Origin: Ectocarpus siliculosus
Taxonomy: Eukaryota; Sar; Phaeophyceae; Ectocarpales; Ectocarpaceae
DNA: 32,074 bases
Reading direction: 5' to 3'
Assembly (NCBI GenBank): GCA_000310025.1
Contig: FN649748.1
Location: forward strand, 3,572,336 to 3,604,409
Part shown: positions 21,783 to 32,074 of the stretch, in pieces
Layout: every line of letters begins with the position of its first letter
How positions within the stretch are numbered: position 1 is the first letter of the stretch
Translations under genes and position numbers: made by a program
Notes under the pieces: generated by a model
The model's database searches: none
What the model was told of the DNA's origin: nothing
Seen by the model: only the letters and a program-made list of their open reading frames with translations

Positions 21783-24700
21783 TCAAGCTTTCTGCACCAC
21801 TATGGGCGCGAAACAAGCCCGGACCCACACCCACACCAGCCAGATGCCCGCGAGGGCGATCCCTCTGGACCACAGAACGCTGAACTGCTTCAGTCGTCGG
21901 AATGCGCAAGTGGCGATCTCGCCGTAGTCGATCCAGCTCTCGAGGGTCTTTCCGTCGGCCTTCTGGAGGTAACCGCTGAGCCCGTTCACTATCGCCTCGT
22001 TAGCACCGGGAAACCCGGCTGTGGTGGCCAGGGACATGAGGGTTTCGGGCTGCAGAAGGGGACGAATGAGGATGGGGACCGGGTAGTAGGGGGGTAAGTC
22101 ACTTGGGGAAGGGGGGGGCGGAGGTCACGCAATTGATAAATACTTTTACGTGATAAAGGCTCCCGTTTCGGGAGTTAGCTAGGTGGCTTGCCCACCGGGG
22201 GCGACGCAGGAGGGCATGGCCAATGTTAATGTATGTTAATGTTATCACGGATTGTGTCGTTGGGATAGATAGCAGCCAGCCAATCACGGCCGCCGTGGCT
22301 CGTTCATCTTACGTCACCCGTCATCATCGCATGCCACTTCCCCCTCTCCTCCTCCACCTTGCTGTGGTAGACGACCTCTCCATCCTTTCCTCTCAGCCGA
22401 CGGAGGGCTTCGGAGCAAAGGGTGGACGTCGCGTACCAGAGCAAGATGGAGGAGGACAGGGGGAAGTGGCAGAGGGAGGGCTCGATTTCCGCCGAGAAGA
22501 GGCTTGGCACCTCGCTTGCCGCCGACTTCGATTCGGACGAGACTACGTCATGACCGTTCGCGAGGGGAAGTGTGCAGAACAATGCAGGACTGCAATGCAC
22601 GTGAGCAAGGTGAGGGCGTCACGGGCTGAAAAAAAATCACAGGCTTTAGATATCCTCGAAGGTGTGAGTACTAGGTGGACGGCATGCAGACCACCAAGAT
22701 TGGCGGCACCAGCACCGACCCTTTCCGTACATCGTTGGCATTCGTCAACTCCAAGCATCTGCAACAACGTGGAGCATCGGTCCTGGGTTGCCATGGCCAA
22801 CATAGTACCACGCCTTGTGCTTCAACGCCAACGCCTTCACCAGGCATTGCCGCCTACATACCTTCGCCTGGTTGAGGAACGCGCACACCATCTGCTGTGT
22901 GCCAGGGTTCCGAAGCTGCTTCTTCACCCCCTGTCAGCCAGCAAGAGACAATGGGGGGCGGGCGCGAGATGGGGTTACTGTAACAGGTCACCCTTCTAAG
23001 GCGTATGGCCAATGCGGCATGGCTGCTTCTCTGCACTCAATCCAGCCCAGTCAGCACGCTTCCGGAGATGCAATAACAGCAAGTAGAACAGAGAGTGCCG
23101 TGAGTTGGTCGCCCGGTGACTCAGGCTATGGACATCAGACATGATCAAAATTTGCTCCCCACGAGGGCCACACTCTGCATGCATTCGACTCGCTGCTTAC
23201 ATTGAAGCTCATTACACTCTACTTTTCGGGGGGCTCAGAATCGGGTTATCGGGGGGGGGGCACAATCGGGACGCCTTCGGAGGAATAACTGAGGACGGCG
23301 GCGGCGCAAACAAGAAAAACTGCCTTCGGAGGACATCGTAAAGTCAGCGGCACACTTCCTACCACGCAAACGTGACGGTGGTTGCAAGGGTGTAGCAACA
23401 GAGGATACGATTTAATCGCTGGGAGGCTTCGACTTTTTCGATCTTCGTGCCATATGCAACCAGTCCAGCGAATCTCACGACTCCAGCCGTCGCCACGTCA
23501 TATTTTTTTCCTTGTCAAGGGGCATAACTCGATATACTCTGTACTGCAGTGTGCAGGGCCATGTTGTTTCGAACCCCAGGGTCGAAACGATGCCAGTGTT
23601 CTACGATGCCAGCGAAGGATACGCGGAGATTTTGCTCTTTGAACTGTAGAAAGGTTGTGAAGGGCACTGATTGGTCGAGGCGTGCTTTCGCCCACAGCTC
23701 CACAGCTGAGGGCTCCATGAAATGTAAGCCTGAATCACTTTGCTACTGTGTTGGCCAGCTCGTGGGGGTCACTAAGATAGCTTTACTACCTTTGGGTAGA
23801 ACTGCGCCAGTTATTGGGTGGGGAATCGGATTTCTGCCTTCCAATAAGGCTAATGCATTTTTCCATATGACCATTTATTCACATACACGTACTTCAATGA
23901 AATGAACCACGTTCATTGAGGCTGGCTCAGTATCGGTCCGGGCATCCATCCGACCACGCCTTCGGGCGGCAAAAATAAACAAAAACATACACACACACGC
24001 GCGTGCAGTTTTCTTCTGTTGCTACCGTTTCTGTTTTTGATCCGGAGAATAGCTTAGCCTCCCCCATGCCGCCCCCTCACGGGGTCCCAGTTCATGGCAG
24101 ATAGAAGTGTTTTGTGTTTTCAACCGCACTGAGACTGACGTCTTTTCATTGGACAGCCGGTTAGCGCCGTCGATGCTATTAATAAACACACACACACACA
24201 CACATCCGCCGCTCGTACCTTACTCATCTTCTTGGCCATCTTGAGCATCTGTTTCGGATCCGGCCCATCGGCACCGCCACCTAGACCGCTCTTCGCACCC
24301 CCTCCGCCCATAAGCATGCTCATAAGGCCGCCCATACCCTCTTCCGCCCCTCCGCCGACCCCCCCCGTTCCCGCCCCCATCATGTCCATCAGCCCCGGCA
24401 TTCCCCCCAAAGCGCCTCCCGCCCCTGCTCCGCTGCCTAGATCTGGGAATCCAGGTGCACCTGACCCGCCACCGCCGCCGAACATGTCGAACAGTCCGCC
24501 GCTTCCAGCTGGTGTGCTTCTTGCGGGAGGTGCCATGCTGGCGAGAGCCGTCAGGTGTTTGTCTGCCTTGGATCGGGCAGCTGGAGATTTAGATAGGCAG
24601 GGGGGGGGGGGGGGGACATAGGGGCGGTCGGCTGTGCGGTGCGGTTTGGGGAGAAGCTAGCTAGGCTGACAAGGGGTGGTATGAAACGGGCTGAGCATTG

Positions 24701-26793
24701 GTTGATTTTGAGAGCGAGCGACGAACTTGGTTTGTGATGAGCAACTGCATTGCAACAGGAGGACGCTCGGAATCACAGCAGTCACCTGCTGTACACCAGA
24801 GCGTGACGCCGATACTCGAGCCAATGATCCGAAATCGAACACTCCCTCCGGCCCAAAGGCAACATTTTTGATGCGTTAGTCTGTCAGTTTGCAGGCGAAC
24901 AGCGATACAACACACACACATGTCCCCCAGGCATACATCCCCGAAGGCTACCTCTAAACTCAAATCGATCAGCGCTGCTGCGGTCATCAGTTCACCACAT
25001 GATGGCGTCGGCACCTGATCGGTCGGCCTCCGTTAGCCAACCTTGTCCCCAGTCCCCAGCTTCCATCTCCGCCATGAGCCCCAAGGCCTTCGCATCCCCC
25101 GCCGCGGGCCCAGCCGCTCCACCGTCCTGCACCAGGGTTAACAACACGAACACATACACGAAGAGTGTCTTGAGTGTAACACACTCACAAGTGTGCTTTG
25201 AGTGAAATCATACCTTGTTGTGCAAAATTGCATCGCCTACGGTCGCGCGGGCTTTTGGAAATTGTCAAACCCACAAGTCAGGCCATTGGGAGGCATGACT
25301 TGACGGTCCCTCTCCGAGAACGAGAGAGCGGCGGTGTTATTGGGCGAGTTTGTGCTTGTGAGCCCTGGCAGTAAGGTTGAGAGTAGACGGAAGCAGCACT
25401 TGCATGTGTTGTGTGCATACGGGCATCGATAACCCGAACCCTCTCGTTCTCGTTGAACCAGGCTACACATATATTTGTGAGGTGCTCGCCACTTTCCCAA
25501 ACCACCGGTTCTACCGAAAACCCACGTTGCACGCATGTATACAGCTGCATCCTAGGCTGACGTGACTCTCCGCTTCACATCCCTTGTCGAAATACTGCTG
25601 TAAACAGAGCAGCGCGGTTATTCGAGACACAGCTGTACAGCTGTGCGACCCACACGTGAGAACCTCACGCTAATAAATTAATCTCTTGTTGAGCCTGGAC
25701 TTGTTATCCTCCAGGTTCTCGAGTGCTGGCGCCGTCCAACCCACATACATACCGAACAGCCCATGGACTCACGTTGGACAGCTCTACCGATAGGTAAGCG
25801 TCACGGTAGGCCCGCTGAGCGAGCCGAGACCCCGCGGCCCCGGCCCCCGCCGCCTCCGCCTGCCGCTTTCGTGACATCCCCCGCCTGTAGGAGGCTTTTT
25901 GGCGCAGGGGGCGAGGCAGGCCGGGAGTCTTGAGGAGCTGCGAACAGGTGGCCTCGGCCCCGCGAAGATCTCCGCTCTTGAGTGTCGCCGTTGTGGTGGT
26001 TTGATGGTTTGATTCGTCGATGCCGTCGTGTGGGTGGACGCATCCCAACCCAAACCGATTTGGATGTCCACGTGCATTGACGGATGGGGGTGGGGATGGA
26101 GTGGAGTTCAGGGGCGTTACAAGCGGTCCATGTGCATCTACAGTCGGCAGCGGTGGTAACGTATAACCGGGTCGACAAAGCCTCAACAAGGAAAACGCAA
26201 GGGACGGTGCTGCTGCAGCGCACCTCGTTTGATCACCTACAGTAGCTACACCTTGGACGCTGGCTTCAGACCTCGGGCACCCTGCCGCGGATCATGCCTA
26301 ACGTAAGGTTTTCAAGGCACGCAGGACGTGTTCCCATGAGAAACACTGCCGCGGTTCAAGGCAGCTTCAGACTACAACCAACTACTAAAAGATTATTACG
26401 CAAAGCCCGCAACAAAGAACAACCTACTTGTAGAGGTACTAACCTTAGACCAGAGCTCAGCGGTGGATCGTACACTAAACTCTACGATAACCTCCTCGAC
26501 CATGGCGACGAAATACAAAGTTGAGCCTTGACCACGTTTTTATAAATTGCGGGGCCGTACTACAGTTGTCGTACTACTAACCCAACATACGTGTGGCACA
26601 CCTTAAGCTGAGAGGCTGCCAACGACAACCGTATCGCGCTCAGAGCAGGTGGGGGCGCCAGCCCTACCCCCGCCTCCTCAAGCAGCTGCGCGGCGCGCGC
26701 GAACTCCTCCGCTGCCTCCTCGTACTGCCCTGCCCTGTGCAGTGCCGTCGCTTCCTCCTTGATACGCCGGGCCTGGTCGCCTGGCGACGCCAT
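21783..26793 (-). CDS. Gene C: TPR protein with Gly/Met-rich linker and C-terminal membrane anchor
   Basis: Seven-exon model: 26602-26793, 25745-25976, 25214-25251, 25015-25126, 24219-24580, 22862-22930, 21783-22049. It totals 1272 nt (423 aa) and all phases agree. Residues about 6-120 contain TPR-like helix pairs (EEATALHRAGQYEEAAEEFARA, then RLSLAASQLKSGDLRGAEA, then KASYRRG). Residues 192-300 are Gly/Met/Pro-rich. PDPKQMLKMAKKMSK and RNPGTQQMVCAFLNQAKPE follow, reminiscent of STI1/DP-type helical repeats. A hydrophobic stretch at about 398-419 lies five residues from the C-terminus, so the protein looks tail-anchored, like the plant TPR7/OEP61 group of chaperone-docking membrane proteins (inference). 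The exon 2 donor is the weakest point: a strong GTGAGT at 25771-25772 gives the wrong phase, whereas GTGGGT just before 25745 restores the frame. The frame is also open upstream of the ATG to about 26865, so an earlier 5' exon is possible. Confidence 0.72.
22332..22471. repeat. Imperfect inverted repeat in last intron of gene C
   Basis: Arms 22332-22372 and 22431-22471 are reverse complements at about 36 of 41 positions, with a 58-nt spacer. The right arm on plus reads YQSKMEEDRGKWQ, and the left arm on minus reads YHSKVEEERGKWH. Both lie inside the gene C intron 22050-22861. Confidence 0.75.
24117..24178. repeat. Fourth copy of the GACGTCTTTTCATTGG unit, in gene C intron
   Basis: CAACCGCACTGAGACTGACG, TCTTTTCATTGG and CGTCGATGCT match copy 2 at 16540-16597. 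It is followed by a (CA)n tract at 24186-24203 and the donor of gene C exon 5 (exon ends at 24219). Confidence 0.75.
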
Positions 26794-27512
26794 GGCAACG
26801 CCGCCCCCGAAGGAGCCTGCTGCTGCAGCAGCCTGCTGAGCGTGTTCGAGAGCAGTGGGACGGCGTCAGGGAGGGCAGCCGTGAGAGATGGGCGTGGTGC
26901 TGCAGAGTAGCGACCAGGGTGGAGCTACAATTTGCAGTCAATCGATGTGCTCCACACTTGGCGTTTGATGAAGCACGGTCGGAAAGAGAGCTTGGCGGCG
27001 AATAGGCAAGAAGAGTAGCAGATAGCAATTCCAGCTCTCCAGCACACCTGCGAGAGTGCGAGACCCTGCTGTGGTAGCAGTTGGAGCAGTTGGAGCGGGA
27101 GGTACACGTGTGTCTACTACAGGTTGAGGAGTTTCACTGACTGCTCACCTTTCCGCAGCACAGGCATGCCACCAACGCCGCCGCCGCTACAACCGTACGA
27201 TGCCTATATCTCCGTACCATCGTGTGTGGTTCTGTGTCTCTGTCTCTGCTAGTTGACCAGACTGCTACAGAGACAGCACAGCTTCAGCACCACCGCCGTG
27301 CACCTTGGAGCTCCGTCGATCATTTGGCAGTGACATCGGCCACATGGTACCATGTACTTTCTTGCAGCCCTGCGCGATTTGCGTGCCCCCTTTGTGCACC
27401 TTCCACCTCCATGACCTCCACACAACATTGCCAGCTGACAGCTGGGCACTCACAGCAGCAGTGCGCCCTGAGCAGACGAGGACAGACGAACGGGCCCACC
27501 TCTTGGTAAACC
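26794..27512. promoter_or_regulatory. Divergent intergenic region between TPR gene C and FCP1
   Basis: These 719 bases separate the start codons of two genes transcribed away from each other, so promoters and 5' leaders of both should lie here. I see no clear TATA box. The frame of gene C stays open upstream to about 26865, so part of this region could be coding or a further exon. The FCP1 start sits in a good context (aaaccATGGCC). Confidence 0.4.
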
Positions 27513-30500
27513 ATGGCCATGCGGCGGCCGAAGAAGCTCACCCGTCCGACAGGCTCCTCTTCCGCCTCCCGCCTTGGGCCCGGCATGAAGACGATGGACC
27601 TGCGCTTTTCACCTGCGGGAGGGTGGGGCCTAGCAGGAGTTAGCAGCGGCAGCAGGGGCACGACGGGTCCCGCGGCGCTCCCTCCTCGCTGGGTGATATC
27701 GTGGGAGGTTGGGCCGGGAGCCACGGTGGACCGTGGGCTAAAGCTGGCGAAGCTGCACTGCGTGGGCGTGGACAAGGATGGGGGCCCAGGCGACACGAAG
27801 GAGCAGTTCATCGTGGGTGAGTTGAGTTGCTGTTGCTTTTGGTTGCGTTGGGCAGCTTGCACCACGGCAGGCAACGATGAATGGCATGCAAGCTGAGGGG
27901 CAAATGTTCATGTGTGTTTGTGGCGTTTGTCGTATCTATAGGGGCAGCCCTGAGCGCGGCACTGCTGTCATTCGTGCAAAGCCCGATGGCCTTTTTCGTT
28001 TGGGACACATATTGTCACCCCTGGTCCAAGGTCACATTGGTTGACATGATCTACGCAATCTACGTAATCTACGTATACAGGTATACAGGTGCCCCCACAA
28101 GCGGCCATTTGAATTGGAAGCATGCAATGGCAATGCACACTGCTCTTAGAAGGCGTGTCTCAGGAGAGTAGTCTATGCGCGACTTGCCATTCCTGTGTTT
28201 TGCCGCACTCTCAGCAGTGTTCAGGGTATGTATATTGAAGTAGAAGTAAACACAGCAGTGTTGACGACTATTATAAATAAATAGTGCCAATGTGCCAATG
28301 CCCGGTGTTGTGCCGGTGTTTCCGGCGGGCACGCACTGAAAAACTAGGTGCAATCTGTACTCTGAAAAGTGCCGGTGGCTCTGAATATTAATATTGCCGG
28401 TATGCTGGTGTGGTCCATACTGGCACTACTGAGGGGCCCCCGCTGCATCACTGCATTGCACAGTCAACGTACGTGGTTGCTTTGCATGCACCATGCACGT
28501 ACATATGTTTGCACCGCACCGTCCCTGCTCTCCCACGTTACGTATTAAGGATGGTAAGCTTGTACTGTCTGTACCTGAATTCTACGATGACAAGAGTCCA
28601 GCCGTGCAACCAACCAACCGCAGACGAGGTACGTTACGCCAGACCCATTTCCAGTCAATGGAGGGTATGGTATGCTATGCTACTATAGCTTAGAGCCAAA
28701 TTCGGTGCTGGTTGCTCCGCTTTCGCCCAGATTTCATCGGGTGTACCTTCCCGTGGCGACGTGTTGTAGGCTTTCGGAGTTGACCTACTGTAAGTACCTC
28801 TCTTCTAGTCCTCGAGAGTGCGATGTGTATGGGCTAGGCCGCGGCTGCAATGGTCGTGGTCGTTGCATTGGATGCCCTGTTTTGGCCGGACAAAGATGGG
28901 ATATATACCATCTTTTGGCCAAGAGGTGATGCCCTTCATGGTGGCTGTTGTAAATAGCCAAGAGAACCCTGCAGCAGGGCTCGCGCAAAACGAGAGCCTT
29001 CCTGTCGTACAGCATGGACACAACTTACCAAGGGGTTCTATAAATCTTTGTTCCAAGTGCATACAAAAAAGAAGAAATAGCGTTTTTTTTTTTTTTCTCC
29101 CATCATTGGACCCATCCTCCACTTCTACTACCTAGACGACCCAACCGGGGTCACATAGGAGGGGGGGTTGGACCCCCTCCTGCGTTTCCTGCCTGAGATA
29201 TTTCTATCGCGAGAAGGGTACAACAATCCCTTCCCTCGCGACTTATGAAGTCCATCTAGTTTACTAACAACGAGCTTTGCAGCGCGTCGCTTCCAACTTA
29301 GACCAGGATTTATGTAGTGAGAAAAACAACTCACTTTGCCGGGACTCGAACCCATGACCTGGCCATGACCTGGCCCTTAGTAGGCTGCGAGGGCACCCAC
29401 AAGACCACCGGGGCGACCGGTTGTGTGCCACACTGGTTCGGGCCGAGGGGGAGAATAACACTGTCACGCATGTACTCTGTCTACACGGGTGCTGTTTTGT
29501 GTGGTTGGCAGCATCAGGATATCGGTACAGCAGACATGAGGCACACACGCTCGTGCAACACACACAGAATCAACTTAACACCAACTGCTTGTCACATTTG
29601 CTAGAGAGAAAGTGGGCGGCGAGGCGGGACAGACAACATGATATCGGGTGGAAGATGCTTGGATGACATTGCTCCTTCGCCGCGCCGAGTCTGTACATAT
29701 GACGTCACCGCTCTTCATCAACATCCACTCGTTTCCTTTTTCCCTTCCCTCATCCAGCCTAAGCGTATCCCTGTCCCCCATCGCGCCTTGGCCTTGTTTC
29801 ACAGCACCCCGCGAGGGCATCCTGACGGAGCTGTTGGTGCCGACCGGCGGGCAAGTATCCCCAGGACAAGGCTGCCCCGACCAAGACGTCCCCGCCGCCG
29901 ATAGCGCCTCGTCAAAGACACCAGCAGCAGCAGCAGTAGCAGCAGCAATCCGCACGGACGATGGAGCTGAACCCCAGGCCAGTGGCGAAGGGGTTGTTGT
30001 GGGGCGTATCAGCTTCTGCGCGCACCAGGAGCTGCACGGGACCTTGTGCACCAGCTGCGGGCGCGTCGTCTTGCCGCAGTCGGAGAACGGTAGAGGTAGA
30101 GGGCAAGGCGGTGCCGGCGGCGGTGGTAGCGGTGGCGGTAGCGGGGAGCGGCAGGAGGAAGGCGGGGGTGACACACACCAGGTCTTGATGAAGGGCGGAA
30201 AGATGATGTCGGTCACCGCTGAAGGTGGGACGAAATTGCCTATTAGTTTTTCTGTGCTTTTGTCGTGGTTGGGAGTTGAGTTGCGTTACAGTTTCTTCCA
30301 CGGCGATATCTCGGTGCCGTGCACCGGAAGGGTGTCCGCTGGAGTATCAGTATGAGGGGACTGGCCTGTTTTCGTGCTTTGTGAAAACTCTCTATTTTCA
30401 GTAGATCGTGTTGTGTTTTTGACAGCTTTTCCTGTTGTTGTGAATTTTGTGAATTTTTACGGCACAAGCTCTCTGCGCCTAAGTGTTGCATTGACATATT

Positions 30501-31910
30501 GCTGGGAGTCAAGATTGCTAGGGAAGATTGCCGGAAATTTCGGCGTCGATACACTTGAGCAAATATCCGTGAAGATTCGTGGCGGCTTGGTTTCGACGTC
30601 CTGAGTTTGTGGCCGCTCCCGTGTTTGCCTTTTGTTTGTTGTCAGGCCGTCGGATGATGCACATGAACAAGTCGGGCAGGCTCCTCAACAGCAAGAAGCT
30701 GTCGCTAGTGTTGGATCTTGATAACACGCTGCTACACTGCTCCGATCACCCGGATGCAGGAAGGTGAGTTGAGTCCAATATTCCTTGCCAGCGGCACCCG
30801 TTGGCCATTCCCATGCCATCGACCTTCAAAGGGGAAATAGTAGAACCGGAAAATTCTGGTTGATTTGCGTGGCACATATAGCAAGCGCCGAGGCCATGGC
30901 CTTGCAGTATTTCTCATTGCCTGCCAACCGATTTTCCGGCTGCTACCGTTTTATTCCATGTACATCCCCCACACCAACACCATGTACACCACGATTTCTA
31001 GGGGTAGGAGTGCATGTGAGACACATGCCAGACTGCTCTATACCGTCACGATTGCCGTTTTCATCACTAACACCACTGCCGTGTATGACACACTACAATT
31101 TCCAGGGTGGTCGTGCCAGGAGTGGATGGGATACACGCCCTTAGGCTCCCTAACCAGCAGCGAGAGTACTACATCAAGCTCAGGTATGCATTTAGAATTT
31201 GCACACGTATTTCTTCCACGCTGCACCTTTTAGATTCAAGTAGACATCCCGGACGGCCAAGGGATGTAGTGACGAACTCGTGGTACAGCAGTGTTGAAAA
31301 AACAACATCAACGGCGGCTGCGAACCCACCAGCCGGATACGGTGGGCGACAGTAAACGCTTGACTTGCTGATCATGTCTGCTGTGGTGTGTGCTGCGTGT
31401 TTTCTTTCTTTTGTTAGGCCCGGCCTCAGACGATTCTTGGCGCAGGCGGCGACGATGTTCGAGATGACCATTTACACCGCCGGAACTTCGCAATACGCAG
31501 ATGCGGTGAGATTTTTCTGCTGCTGTTGTTGCTGTTGGTGGTGGTGATCGTACATGCGTACGGAGAGAAACAAGTATCATCAAATGATTACCCAACACTT
31601 TGGCACCCGCTCTCAAACGCCGCCTGGTTCTCCTTCTTTGCCACCATCGGCAAGCGGATGTGGTGACTGCTGCCACCTACTGCCCCCATGGCCATGATCG
31701 ATATGATCTATCATCGGTGATGCTGGTTGTGGCATCCCCAGCTTTCCGAGCCGGAGCGGTGGTGCTAACCTATTTAGGCGCGTGCGTGGGGTTTCTCCTT
31801 GTCCCGACGGTCGTGATCAGGTGGCGAGTGTGCTTGACCCCGACCGGAGCCTGTTTCAGGGCCGACACTTCTCGACGTGCTACACGCCAGACCTAGGCCG
31901 CAACACCAAG
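27513..31910 (+). CDS. FCP1: Gene D: FCP1-type RNA polymerase II CTD phosphatase, 5' part
   Basis: Six coding exons: 27513-27816, 29805-30089, 30646-30763, 31106-31183, 31418-31505, 31821-31910. They give 321 in-phase codons, and the last ends at a good donor (AAG|GTAAAG), so the gene continues past the window. Residues about 75-125 (ISWEVGPGATVDRGLKLAKL, then APREGILTELLVPTGGQVSPGQ) look like the biotinyl/lipoyl-like fold at the N-terminus of FCP1. C173, H175, C183 and C186 form a CxH-x7-CxxC cluster seen in the family. DLDNTLLH (220-227) is the DxDx(T/V) phosphatase motif, whose first Asp is the phosphoryl acceptor in this HAD subfamily. YTAGTSQYADAVASVLDP follows, as in FCP homology domains. 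FCP1 dephosphorylates the Rpb1 C-terminal heptads to recycle Pol II. The BRCT domain expected downstream lies outside the window. Intron 1 is about 2 kb and carries a SINE candidate. Confidence 0.9.
29083..29414 (-). mobile_element. tRNA-derived SINE candidate in FCP1 intron 1
   Basis: Read on the minus strand, the element opens with a tRNA-like head. GTGGTCTTGTGGGTGC (29393-29408) matches a Pol III A box and GGTTCGAGTCC (29342-29352) is a perfect B-box consensus, about 50 nt apart. An unrelated body of about 240 nt follows, including a G/C hairpin at 29157-29183, and the element ends in a run of 14 A (T on the plus strand, 29083-29096). The T stem is followed by bases that do not pair with the 5' acceptor strand, so this is not an intact tRNA gene. 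I could not identify a target-site duplication. Orientation is opposite to the host gene. Confidence 0.55.
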
Positions 31911-31957
31911 GTAAAGCTGCGAAGCGAACGCGCAGGTGCTGTAGGCGAAGCCTTTGC

Positions 31958-31960
<3 letters not shown>

Positions 31961-32010
<50 letters not shown>
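31961..32010. repeat. (CT)25 microsatellite in FCP1 intron 6
   Basis: Uninterrupted CT run of 25 units, 50 nt downstream of the last FCP1 exon in the window. Confidence 0.95.
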
Positions 32011-32012
<2 letters not shown>

Positions 32013-32074
32013 TGGGATTTATGCTGTAGTTCACCCCATTGTTTGTCCAAGGATAGTATTGGTTGCCTTTTCGG

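Noticed and set aside
22223-22999. 258-residue open frame on the plus strand
   Set aside because: Low-complexity translation in a GC-rich stretch, overlapping gene C exon 6 antisense and the inverted repeat. It has no family resemblance or splice support.
24232-24621. Proline-rich 129-residue plus-strand frame
   Set aside because: Antisense shadow of the Gly-rich exon of gene C; the minus strand has consistent phases and splice sites.
25675-25727. Coding-looking stretch LENLEDNKSRLNKRLIY with stop, as a terminal exon of gene C
   Set aside because: Needs a 46-nt intron without a polypyrimidine tract and in the wrong phase after the strong donor. The alternative seven-exon model is fully in phase.
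29342-29414. Functional tRNA gene on the minus strand
   Set aside because: Boxes are present, but acceptor-stem strands do not pair and the anticodon loop is too long. It is better explained as a SINE head.

Overview
This is a eukaryotic nuclear window. Coding sequence is split by GT-AG introns of roughly 0.2-2 kb, intergenic DNA is full of microsatellites and C/G homopolymers, and no bacterial-type operon is present. The gene families, the intron density and the unusual abundance of the decamer TACTGCTGTA/TACAGCAGTA suggest a stramenopile alga, most likely a brown alga. That assignment is inference; no organelle or rRNA marker is present.

I can build four protein-coding genes with consistent reading frames. 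Genes A (1251-7213, minus) and B (11508-20249, minus) are tandem paralogues. Each encodes a Popeye-like membrane protein: a basic, presequence-like N-terminus, three predicted membrane helices with a conserved WN motif, a cyclic-nucleotide-binding-like beta-roll, a fast-evolving acidic insert, and a C-terminal module made of two copies of a ~53-residue unit. Five coding blocks have exactly the same length in A and B (175, 165, 209, 175 and 90 nt). One intron is present in B and absent from A. Both concatenated models are divisible by three (2052 and 1986 nt).

Upstream of B, still on the minus strand, is gene C (21783-26793): TPR repeats, a Gly/Met-rich linker, a helical region and a C-terminal membrane anchor. 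It is modelled as seven exons totalling 1272 nt. About 0.7 kb away and divergently transcribed is gene D (27513-31910, plus), the first six coding exons of an FCP1-type RNA polymerase II CTD phosphatase, cut by the right edge of the window. C and D may share a bidirectional promoter.

The rest is repeats: two related terminal-inverted-repeat elements (7754-7982 and 14456-14663), a tRNA-derived SINE candidate with A/B boxes and a poly(A) tail in FCP1 intron 1 (29083-29414), a dispersed repeat at 5654-5748 and 9381-9473 (inverted), an intronic unit repeated beside splice donors of two unrelated genes (16437-16682, 24117-24178), a 110-bp tandem duplication (17313-17535), a TTCGAA tandem array at a splice acceptor (15158-15231), and a protein-like inverted repeat in a gene C intron (22332-22471). 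The strongest candidate for something little described is the tandem, apparently mitochondrially targeted Popeye-like pair with its C-terminal twin-repeat module. All models were built by eye from splice signals, frame and paralogue alignment, without transcript support.
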